A DNA stretch of 13,731 nucleotides, from NCBI GenBank assembly GCA_964384675.1, contig CAYLNK010000168.1, positions 1-13,731 of the forward strand, given 5' to 3'. The position numbers were made by a program, and so were the translations under genes. How positions within the stretch are numbered: the stretch's first letter is position 1; each line of letters opens with the position of its first letter. Under the pieces are notes generated by a model. It made no database searches and was not told the DNA's origin. It saw only the letters and a list, made by a program, of their open reading frames with translations. Of the stretch, positions 1 to 6,189 are shown in pieces. Source of the stretch: CAYLNK01 sp964384675. GTDB lineage: Bacteria > Acidobacteriota > Thermoanaerobaculia > UBA5066.

Positions 1-1
1 G

Positions 2-394
2 GCGCGCCTGCGCGAGCGGCTCAGGGACCAGCTCGCCGCGCAGGCGAAGGACACGACCGAGATCCGCGAGGCCGTCGGGCAGCTGACGGAGCGGGTGGGG
101 CACGCGAAGTCCCGCCTGACGATCCTCCAGGCCCGCCTCCGCCAGGGGGAGGCGCGCCGGGCGATGGGGCGGGTGATGACCCGGGTCGACTGCGGGAACC
201 TCTACGCGGAGTTCGAGCGACTGTCGGAGCGCGTCGAGGAGTCGACCGCCGCCGAGAGGGCGTACCAGCGCCTCGACGACGAGCTGTCCGGCGAGGAGCT
301 GCGGCGCCGCGCCGAGGGTGCGGTGATCGAGAAGGGAGTGGAGGACCGGCTGAAGGAGATCCGAAAGAGAGCCGAGAAGGAGACGGCGTCGTGA
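2..394 (+). CDS. pspA: PspA/IM30-family protein, C-terminal part (5' truncated by window edge)
   Basis: The frame is open from base 2 to the TGA at 392-394 and gives 130 residues with no start, so the gene begins outside the window. The protein is almost entirely charged alpha-helix. It carries the C-terminal pattern of the phage-shock protein A / IM30 (Vipp1) family: a long coiled coil rich in Ala, Arg and Glu ('HAKSRLTILQARLRQGEARR'), then a break followed by a helix 'YAEFERLSERVEES', and a last Lys/Arg/Glu-rich helix ending 'EDRLKEIRKRAEKE'. Family members are peripheral inner-membrane proteins that oligomerise, bind stressed membranes and maintain the proton-motive force or assist membrane remodelling. 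The N-terminal amphipathic membrane helix is not in the window, so full-length integrity cannot be judged. The stop overlaps the start of the next small ORF (GTGA), suggesting cotranscription. Family call is fairly secure; specific function is inferred. Confidence 0.75.
   Translation, partial: ARLRERLRDQLAAQAKDTTEIREAVGQLTERVGHAKSRLTILQARLRQGEARRAMGRVMTRVDCGNLYAEFERLSERVEESTAAERAYQRLDDELSGEELRRRAEGAVIEKGVEDRLKEIRKRAEKETAS
377..382 (+). promoter_or_regulatory. Shine-Dalgarno AAGGAG for the small ORF at 391
   Basis: AAGGAG lies within the last codons of the PspA-like gene, 8 nt before GTG 391, which is ideal spacing. It is the main reason to take the small downstream ORF seriously. It could also be chance, because Lys-Glu codons (AAG GAG) produce this motif by themselves. 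Confidence 0.4.
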
Positions 395-588
395 AGCGGC
401 TCTGGCGGCGGCTGATGCGGATCCGGCGGCAGTCCGAGATCCGGCTGCTCCGGGAGGAGGCTCGCGAAGCCGTGGAGGAACGGACGTCGGCGCGAGGGCT
501 CGAGAGGAGCGGGGCCGGGAGCGGGGGCCGTTCTATCCTTGGTCCGTGTCCTCCGGAAGACGGCACCTCACGGCGATCGCGGCGCTGA
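391..588 (+). CDS. Small basic hypothetical protein (65 aa), coupled to the PspA-like gene
   Basis: GTG 391 overlaps the TGA of the preceding gene as GTGA and is preceded by AAGGAG at 8 nt. The 65 residues begin with a basic, helical stretch (MKRLWRRLMRIRRQSEIRL) followed by a Glu/Arg-rich helix to about residue 34. The rest is low-complexity Gly/Ser/Arg. It overlaps the next gene (546) by 43 nt in another frame, which argues that its tail is poorly constrained or that the ORF is spurious. No family is recognised. A small membrane-surface partner of the PspA-like protein is possible but speculative. Confidence 0.35.
   Translation: MKRLWRRLMRIRRQSEIRLLREEAREAVEERTSARGLERSGAGSGGRSILGPCPPEDGTSRRSRR
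534..539 (+). promoter_or_regulatory. Possible -10 box (TATCCT) for leaderless start at GTG 546
   Basis: TATCCT ends exactly 6 nt before GTG 546, so the predicted transcription start would be the G of the start codon. No Shine-Dalgarno precedes this start, and no convincing -35 box is visible at the usual distance. Together these fit leaderless initiation but do not prove it. Confidence 0.3.
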
Positions 589-1721
589 CCGGCGCCTCGT
601 TGGCGTGTGTGATCGCGAGCGGCTGTCGCGACGGCCGCGCCGCGGCGGAGTCGGAGCTCGTGCGGGCCGTCTCGGCGGCCGATCAGGCGCGCGTGGCGGA
701 GATCCTGGAGAAGGACGCTTCCCTCGTCACCGCCGTCGACCGGAGCGGCGGCGGGTACGTTCGGCCGCTTCACCAGGCGGTGCGGATGGGGAACCTGGAG
801 ATGGTGCGATTCCTCCTCGAGAAGGGAGTCTCGCCGGGCGCGACGGAAGAGGGAGAGCGGACGGCGCTTCACCAGTGGGTGAAGACCGAGCAGAAGCCGG
901 AGGTCCTCTACGCGCTCCTCTCCCACCACGCGGACCTCGACGCGTCCGACGACGGAGGCAACCGGCCGCTGCACCTCGCCGTGCTCCGGACGGAGCGGCC
1001 GGAGGGGGCCGAGCTCCTCGCGGCCCGGGGCGCGCCGCTCGAGAGCCGGAACGAGGACGGCGACACACCGCTCCAGTACGCGCTGCTCGCCGGCACGTAC
1101 CGTGCGGTCGTCCCCCTGTGCGCGCGGGGGGTGAACCTGTCGCCGGCGCCCGACCGGAGAGGCCGGGGTGTGCCGGAGCTCCTCGCCGACCAGGCGAAGG
1201 GCGCCAAGGCGATCTGGACCGACGCGCTCCTGCGCTTCTACGGGCCATCCGGGGGCTGCGCGGCGCTCGTGGCGCGGTTCCGGACCGGCGGCGCTCCGGT
1301 GCCGCTCTCCGGGCAGAAGGCCGTCGTCGACGAGAACGAGTGCCTCTCCGGTGACGCGCGGAGCTGTCAGGAGCTCGCGGTGAGGTACGTCGAGGCGGAC
1401 GGCGTCCCGGCCGACGGGGCGAAGGCGTCCGAGCTCTTCGGGAAGGCGTGCGACGGCGGACAGCTCTGGAGCTGCGGGAGGCAGGCGTTCCGGCTCGCGA
1501 ACGGCGACGGCGTGCCGCGGGACCTCCCTCGCGCCCTGGCGATGTTCGACAAGGCCTGCCAGGCGGGAGACGCCTGGTCGTGCCAGAGCCTCGGGTACTA
1601 CCACGAGAGGGGCGAGGGCGTGGCCAAGGACGAGTCCCGCGCCGCCGCGCTCTACCGGAAGGCGTGCGAGGGCGGACGGCAGGAGGCGTGCGCCGCGCTC
1701 CCGAACCGCGGCTCGCGCTAG
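546..1721 (+). CDS. Lipoprotein with ankyrin repeats and four Cys-paired Sel1-like repeats
   Basis: This 391-residue protein starts at GTG 546, the only usable start before its signal sequence. The N-terminus has Arg-Arg-His, a hydrophobic stretch and 'VIASGC', a lipobox-like site with Cys27 as probable lipidated residue (Ala at -3 is slightly atypical; Cys21 is an alternative). Residues about 35-205 hold ankyrin-type repeats with recognisable 'RPLHQAVRMGNLEMVRFLLEKG', 'TALHQWV', 'NRPLHLAVL' and 'DTPLQYALLAG' cores. Residues about 262-391 hold Sel1-like repeats. Each has a CX7C pair, at Cys266/274, 302/310, 338/346 and 374/382, a perfect 36-residue period. This matches the disulphide-bridged Sel1 repeats of Helicobacter Hcp proteins. 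Both repeat types are protein-binding scaffolds, and the disulphides fit a periplasmic or surface location. Partner unknown. The fold call is secure; role is inferred. Confidence 0.85.
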   Translation: MSSGRRHLTAIAALTGASLACVIASGCRDGRAAAESELVRAVSAADQARVAEILEKDASLVTAVDRSGGGYVRPLHQAVRMGNLEMVRFLLEKGVSPGATEEGERTALHQWVKTEQKPEVLYALLSHHADLDASDDGGNRPLHLAVLRTERPEGAELLAARGAPLESRNEDGDTPLQYALLAGTYRAVVPLCARGVNLSPAPDRRGRGVPELLADQAKGAKAIWTDALLRFYGPSGGCAALVARFRTGGAPVPLSGQKAVVDENECLSGDARSCQELAVRYVEADGVPADGAKASELFGKACDGGQLWSCGRQAFRLANGDGVPRDLPRALAMFDKACQAGDAWSCQSLGYYHERGEGVAKDESRAAALYRKACEGGRQEACAALPNRGSR

Positions 1722-1724
1722 ACT
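1719..1724 (+). promoter_or_regulatory. Possible -10 box (TAGACT) for the TTG start at 1733
   Basis: TAGACT overlaps the TAG stop of the ankyrin/Sel1 gene and ends 8 nt before TTG 1733. No Shine-Dalgarno is present upstream of this TTG and no clear -35 box is seen. It is the weakest of the three similar cases because the spacing is two bases longer. Confidence 0.22.
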
Positions 1725-1732
1725 TCGCGCCC

Positions 1733-2374
1733 TTGAAGCTCGGCTGGATCCTCGGAGCGGCGGCGACGCTGCTCGCCCTGCCCGCCCTGGCGGAGCCGGT
1801 GACGTTCCGGGCTCCCGCCGGCGGAGAGACGCTGGTCGCCGGCTCGGTGGTCACCGTGCGCTGGGACGGCGTCCCTGGCGAAGCCCACGAATTGGAGATC
1901 CTCGTTTCCGTGGACGGCGGGCGCAGCCTGGCACGGCTCGGTCGGGAGGTGGACGGCCGGGAGACCTCTCTCTCGTTCACGGTTCCCAACCTGCCCGCCG
2001 CGCGGGCCGTCCTCGTCCTGCGCTACGGCGTGAAGGGGAAGGGGGAGACCCTGGGCGGCGTCAGCGCGCCGTTCGCGATCGTCCCCGCCCCCGGCGTCCC
2101 GTTCGCTTCGCTCGCGTACAAGCGGGGCGAGCTCTGGGTCTCGCCCGAGACGCCCGGCGTCCCGCTCGACGGGGCGTCGTGCGAAACGGGGGGCGGCTCG
2201 ATCTCGCCCCTCCCCGGTGGTCTCGACATCTGGGAGGACGACGCCTCGCCGAAGGGGCGGGCGCTCGCCCCCGCTTCCGAGCCCCCGACCTCCACCGTTC
2301 GTCTCCGCGCGCGGGCGTCCGCCCCTGGGCCCGTCTCCCGGCAGAGCCCCGCCCCGGTACCGCTCCGCATCTGA
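1733..2374 (+). CDS. Secreted protein with an Ig-like (Kre9/KNH-type) fold
   Basis: The start is placed at TTG 1733, giving 213 residues. It lies 11 nt after the previous stop and is the start that yields a clean signal peptide (M-K-L-G-W-I-L-G..., cleavage probably after 'LPALA'). Frame-open sequence continues upstream but overlaps the previous gene and does not look like protein. After the signal, residues about 20-115 form a beta-rich domain: 'FRAPAGGETLVAGSVVTVRW', then 'HELEILVSVDGGRSLARL' and 'SLSFTVPNLPAARAVLVLRY'. This is the pattern of the Ig-like Kre9/KNH or Ser-Thr-rich GPI-anchored family domain, where a sugar- or surface-binding role is usual. The C-terminal third is low-complexity, rich in Pro, Ser, Ala and Arg, and may be disordered. 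No catalytic motif is seen. Function unknown. Confidence 0.7.
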   Translation: MKLGWILGAAATLLALPALAEPVTFRAPAGGETLVAGSVVTVRWDGVPGEAHELEILVSVDGGRSLARLGREVDGRETSLSFTVPNLPAARAVLVLRYGVKGKGETLGGVSAPFAIVPAPGVPFASLAYKRGELWVSPETPGVPLDGASCETGGGSISPLPGGLDIWEDDASPKGRALAPASEPPTSTVRLRARASAPGPVSRQSPAPVPLRI

Positions 2375-2399
2375 TACCCGTCTGATCGTCGTCCGCCGT

Positions 2400-2435
2400 G
2401 AGCCCCCGGCCCCTGTGCCGGGCTGGCTCCGTTTT
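2400..2435 (+). terminator. Rho-independent-type terminator or leader hairpin upstream of the TonB receptor
   Basis: GAGCC (2400-2404) pairs with GGCTC (2425-2429), and CCCGGC (2405-2410) pairs with GCCGGG (2417-2422). The result is an 11-bp stem with a 2-nt bulge (CT, 2423-2424) and a 6-nt loop (CCCTGT). It is followed by CG and TTTT at 2432-2435. It lies 25 nt after the stop of the Ig-fold gene and 31 nt before ATG 2467. It most likely ends the upstream transcript. If the receptor's promoter lies upstream of it, it would act as a leader attenuator instead. The T-run is short, so strength is uncertain. Confidence 0.6.
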
Positions 2436-2460
2436 CCGGAACACGAACAGAAAGGGAATC

Positions 2461-2466
2461 GAGGAG
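2461..2466 (+). promoter_or_regulatory. Shine-Dalgarno GAGGAG deciding the receptor start
   Basis: GAGGAG is immediately before ATG 2467 and 3 nt before the second ATG at 2470. A second purine run, AAAGGGAA (2451-2457), stands about 9-10 nt before ATG 2467 and has better spacing. Either way the start is at 2467 or 2470. A GTG at 2398 in the same frame is rejected because the terminator-like hairpin would fall inside the coding region and because the signal peptide begins at 2467. Confidence 0.5.
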
Positions 2467-5445
2467 ATGATGAGGCGTACCCTGCTGATCCTGGCCGGCG
2501 TCCTGCTGGCCGCGCTGCCCGCGGCAGCGCAATCGCCCGACAACGCGGGCCTGGTCGTGGTCGTGAGCGATCCCACCGGCGCGGTCGTGCCCGGCGCCAC
2601 CGTCACCGTGACCAACACCGCGACGGGAGCCGTCCGCGCCGCCACCACAGACCCGGACGGTTCGGTCACCCTGACCGCCCTTCCCCTCACCGGCGAGTAC
2701 CGGGTCGCCGTCCGGCTGAGCGGCTTCGCGGCCGACGACGTCACGGGCCTCACGCTCCGCTCCGGCGAGAAGGCCACGGTCAAGGTCCGGCTCGAGGTCC
2801 AGGGGAAGAAGAGCGAGGTGACCGTCTTCGGCACCACCGAGGGGGTTCGAGCGGACGCCCAGATCGGCCGCCGGCTCGACAGCCCAGAGATCGACGAGAC
2901 GCCGATCCTGGGCCGCAAGGTGACGACGCTGCCCCTCCTCAACTCGGCGTTCCGGCAGGGGAAGGGAACGGGCGACCTGTTCGTCAACGCCACGTACTTC
3001 ATCACCGGCGTCGGCTCGCGCCGGGCCACCACCTTCACGCTCGACGGCGCGAGCAACGACGAGGGGTGGGGCCGCCAGACGGCGATCACCACGGTGCCCA
3101 TCGCCGCCGTCCAGGAGATCGCGGTGCTCTCGAACTCGTTCTCGCCCGAGTACGGCTGGACGTCCGGCGCCGCCCTGAACCTGGTCACCAAGTCCGGCAC
3201 GAACGAGCTGCACGGCGACCTGCTCTATCTGCTGCGGCCAGGCGGTCTGCAGGCCAAGTCCTTCTCGACCGACAATTTCTGCGCGTCGTCGGTGTCGAGC
3301 TGCTCGACCCCCGCGACGCTCGGGTCGATCAGCCCCGTGGACATCCCGGACAAGCTGAACCAGGGCTCCGCCTCGATCGGCGGTCCTCTCGTCAACGACA
3401 AGACGTTCTTCTTCGCCGCGGCCGACTACACGGCCCAGGACCGGACGACCACGCTCTCGAGCACGCTGCCCGCCTTCCTGCTTCCGGCGGACGGCAACCT
3501 CGAGTACACCGGGCACTACCGCCAGGTGCTGGTCGACGGACGCCTGGACCACAAGCTCACCGAGAGCCAGAACCTGATGCTGCGCCTCAACTACGACCGG
3601 TTCTACGACGACAACCCCCAGGACGCGGTGGGCGGCACGAACGCCCCGAGCGTGGCGCGCCGGTACTCGCGCCGGTCCTTCTCGGCCCAGCTCAACCACA
3701 CCGCGGTGCTCTCCCCCAGCCTCCTCAACGAGGCCCGGGTCGGCTATCTCCACGGCGACCCCGTGTCGCTCTGGGAGGCGGAGAACCTCTCCACCACGTA
3801 CACGCGCGCCGGGAACGTGCCGTTCACCATCGGGCAGTCGCGGGCGTCGGACATCTACAGCCACCAGCTCCAGATCGCGGATACCGTGACGTGGTCGAAG
3901 GGGAAGCACTCGGTGCGCCTCGGCGCCAGCGTGGCCCGCCACACCTCGGGCGGCACCGGCAGCGAGCCCGGCACGCCGATCCTGGGCACGTTCACGTTCA
4001 AGACGGCGACCACCGCGCCCTTCGATCAGCTGACCTTGAACGACGTGCAGAGCTACACCCAGCCGATCGACTTCGGGATCAGCAGCTACGACCTCTCGCA
4101 GTGGCTGATCGCCGGGTTCGTGCAGGACAGCATCCGCCTGCTCCCCGATCTCACCGTCGACGTCGGGCTCCGCTACGACCGGCAGACCCTGACCGATGCC
4201 AAGACGAACTTCTCGCCCCGCGTCGGCTTCGGCTGGCATCCCGGCGGCGACCAGCGGACGTCGATCCGCGGCGGCTACGGCATGTACTACACCCAGATCC
4301 GGTCCAACGCGGTCGCCAGCTACCTGGTGGGCGGGCTCGACGGGCTGACGACCTACACGGCGATTCCCGGGCAGCTCGGCTTCCCCACCTGCCTCACCGG
4401 GTCGTGCCTCCCGCTCTCCTTCGACCCGAGGACGCTGCCGGCGTCCCAGCTGCCGGCGCGCGACATCACGATCCAGGCGGGCCAGCGTGACTTCTACAGG
4501 GCCCAGTTCGCGAAGTACGGCCTCGACTTCGACAAGCTCGGGAGCTACCCCGACGAGCTCGTGAACCCTCGCAGCCAGGTGCTCTCGATCGGCGGCGAGC
4601 GCGAGCTGTCCCGGGGGCTCTTCCTCGGGGCCGACTACGTGCACCAGCACCTCGACGACATCGACCGGACGGTCGACCTGAACGCGCCGGCGCCGTTCGA
4701 TCGCACGGCGGCCGGACAGGTGCGGACCGTGGCCGCCGCCAACGCCACCCGTCCGATCCTCCCGGCCAACGGCGGGGTGCGCCAGGTCAGCGTCCTGATG
4801 AACCTCGGCGAGGCCGACTACGACGGCCTGCAGACCCAGCTCCGCTACCACGGCTCGAAGCTGGACGCGAGCGTCAGCTACACGCTGTCCAAGGCCACCA
4901 ACACCACCGAGCCGGACGGCAACGGCATCGGTCCCAACGACGGCAACCTGGCGCGGCTGGGCGAGGTGGAGCGCGGGCCGAGCGTCGTCGACCAGCGGCA
5001 TCGCGCGGTGATCTCGGTCAGCTACCGCCTGCCGTACGACATCACCATCGGCACGCTGACCCAGCTCGCGTCGGCGCGACCCTTCAACGCCACCACCGGG
5101 GTCGACAACAACGGCGACGGCGCCAACAACGACCGGCCCGTGGTCGACGGTGTCGTCATCGACAAGTCGGCCTTCCGTGGCTCTCCGACCTCCGACGTCT
5201 CGGCCTTCGTCGAGGGCCGGGTCAAGGTCGGGAGCGCGGCCGTCGTGCTCCGCGTGGAGGGCTTCAACCTCTTCAACCACGGCAACTACCTCGGGCGGGG
5301 CCAGACCGTGTACGGCAACGGGAGCACCCCCAACGCCACGTTCGGCCAGCTCGTCGCCGCCGGCTCCTCGACGACCGCGCTCCCGGCGTTCGCCAACGTC
5401 GATCCGCCCCGCATGTTCCAGATCTCGGCCCGGCTCGCCTTCTGA
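2467..5445 (+). CDS. TonB-dependent outer-membrane receptor with N-terminal carboxypeptidase-regulatory-like domain (Oar-like)
   Basis: The 992-residue protein begins with a signal peptide (MMRRTLLILAGVLLAALPAAAQ, cleavage near residue 21). Residues about 25-118 are a CarboxypepD_reg/Cna-B-like beta-sandwich ('DPTGAVVPGATVTVTNTATG', 'TDPDGSVTLTALPLTGEYRV'). Residues about 130-265 form the plug, with 'TFTLDGASNDEGWG', 'VPIAAVQEIAVLSNSFSPEY' and 'GAALNLVTKSGTNELHGDL'. The remainder is a beta-barrel of alternating aromatic strands ending 'FQISARLAF'; the terminal Phe is the outer-membrane assembly signal. Four Cys appear in two close pairs (272/279 and 642/647), probably loop disulphides. No clear TonB box was identified. 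Such receptors are abundant in Acidobacteriota and import large substrates, commonly glycans or peptides, using energy from TonB. The substrate cannot be read from sequence. It heads an operon with the ABC and glycan genes downstream. Confidence 0.93.
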   Translation: MMRRTLLILAGVLLAALPAAAQSPDNAGLVVVVSDPTGAVVPGATVTVTNTATGAVRAATTDPDGSVTLTALPLTGEYRVAVRLSGFAADDVTGLTLRSGEKATVKVRLEVQGKKSEVTVFGTTEGVRADAQIGRRLDSPEIDETPILGRKVTTLPLLNSAFRQGKGTGDLFVNATYFITGVGSRRATTFTLDGASNDEGWGRQTAITTVPIAAVQEIAVLSNSFSPEYGWTSGAALNLVTKSGTNELHGDLLYLLRPGGLQAKSFSTDNFCASSVSSCSTPATLGSISPVDIPDKLNQGSASIGGPLVNDKTFFFAAADYTAQDRTTTLSSTLPAFLLPADGNLEYTGHYRQVLVDGRLDHKLTESQNLMLRLNYDRFYDDNPQDAVGGTNAPSVARRYSRRSFSAQLNHTAVLSPSLLNEARVGYLHGDPVSLWEAENLSTTYTRAGNVPFTIGQSRASDIYSHQLQIADTVTWSKGKHSVRLGASVARHTSGGTGSEPGTPILGTFTFKTATTAPFDQLTLNDVQSYTQPIDFGISSYDLSQWLIAGFVQDSIRLLPDLTVDVGLRYDRQTLTDAKTNFSPRVGFGWHPGGDQRTSIRGGYGMYYTQIRSNAVASYLVGGLDGLTTYTAIPGQLGFPTCLTGSCLPLSFDPRTLPASQLPARDITIQAGQRDFYRAQFAKYGLDFDKLGSYPDELVNPRSQVLSIGGERELSRGLFLGADYVHQHLDDIDRTVDLNAPAPFDRTAAGQVRTVAAANATRPILPANGGVRQVSVLMNLGEADYDGLQTQLRYHGSKLDASVSYTLSKATNTTEPDGNGIGPNDGNLARLGEVERGPSVVDQRHRAVISVSYRLPYDITIGTLTQLASARPFNATTGVDNNGDGANNDRPVVDGVVIDKSAFRGSPTSDVSAFVEGRVKVGSAAVVLRVEGFNLFNHGNYLGRGQTVYGNGSTPNATFGQLVAAGSSTTALPAFANVDPPRMFQISARLAF

Positions 5446-6143
5446 TGCTGAGGGTCCGGGGCCTCACCAAGCGGTTCGGGGGCATCCGTGTCCTCGACGG
5501 CGTCGGCTTCGAGCTGCCGCCCGGTGAGGTCCTGGGCCTGATCGGCCCCAACGGCTCGGGCAAGACGACGCTCCTCGAGTGCCTCGCCGGGCTGCTCCCC
5601 GTGGAGTCCGGCGAGGCGACGCTCGACGGCTCCCCGCTCCCGGTGTCGAGACGGAAGGAGGTCCTCTTCTACCTTCCCGACGGGCTGACGCCGTGGGCGT
5701 CGGCGCGCGCCGGCTTCGTGCTCGAGGTCATGGCGCGGCTCCTCGACGGGGAAGGCGCGGTACCGGAGCTGGTCCACGCGCTGGAGCTCGACGAGATCCT
5801 CCCGTACCGGGTCGGGACGCTCTCCAAGGGACAGCGCAAACGACTCCTGCTGGCGCTCGCCTTGCTCGCCCCGCGGCGCGTCCTTCTCCTGGACGAGCCC
5901 TTCGACGGCCTCGACCTCCGGCAGACGCGGGCGGCGATCGGGCTCCTCCGGCGCCATGCGATCCGGACGGGTCGCGCGCTGATGGTCTCGGTCCACGGGC
6001 TCGTCGACGCCGCCCGGGTCGCCGATCGCCTGCTCCTCCTCACCGACGGGCGCGTGGTCGGCTCCGGGACGCTCGACGAGCTGCGCCAGCGGGTGGGCCG
6101 GCCCGAGGCCGACCTGGAGGAGGTGTTCCTCGCGCTCGACTAG
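5445..6143 (+). CDS. ABC transporter ATP-binding protein (ABC-2/NosF-like)
   Basis: ATG 5445 shares its A with the receptor's TGA (TGATG), indicating translational coupling; no separate Shine-Dalgarno is needed or seen. The 232 residues carry all nucleotide-binding motifs: Walker A GPNGSGKTT (34-42), a Q-loop region 'FYLPDG' with Asp79 where Gln is usual, signature LSKGQ (126-130) in place of LSGGQ, Walker B 'VLLLDEP' with catalytic Glu151, D-loop 'GLD' and H-loop His184. Substitutions at the Q-loop and signature are common in the CcmA/NosF/GldA-type subfamily, which pairs with ABC-2 permeases for export or envelope assembly. The partner permease follows directly. No periplasmic binding protein is encoded nearby, which also argues against a classical importer. 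Substrate unknown. Confidence 0.92.
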   Translation: MLRVRGLTKRFGGIRVLDGVGFELPPGEVLGLIGPNGSGKTTLLECLAGLLPVESGEATLDGSPLPVSRRKEVLFYLPDGLTPWASARAGFVLEVMARLLDGEGAVPELVHALELDEILPYRVGTLSKGQRKRLLLALALLAPRRVLLLDEPFDGLDLRQTRAAIGLLRRHAIRTGRALMVSVHGLVDAARVADRLLLLTDGRVVGSGTLDELRQRVGRPEADLEEVFLALD

Positions 6144-6189
6144 CGCCTCCTTCGGCCCGGCGCGCGGAGGGCGCCCGCAGCTCGAGACG

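Noticed and set aside
1448..1732. Upstream extension of the Ig-fold protein to 308 residues
   Set aside because: It overlaps the Sel1 repeats out of frame and would bury the signal peptide that starts at TTG 1733.
2023..5280. A 1085-residue open frame on the - strand across the whole receptor gene
   Set aside because: It is an antisense shadow of GC-rich codons. It is made of low-complexity Arg, Val, Gly, Glu and Asp with no domain pattern, while the opposite strand is a clear TonB-dependent receptor.
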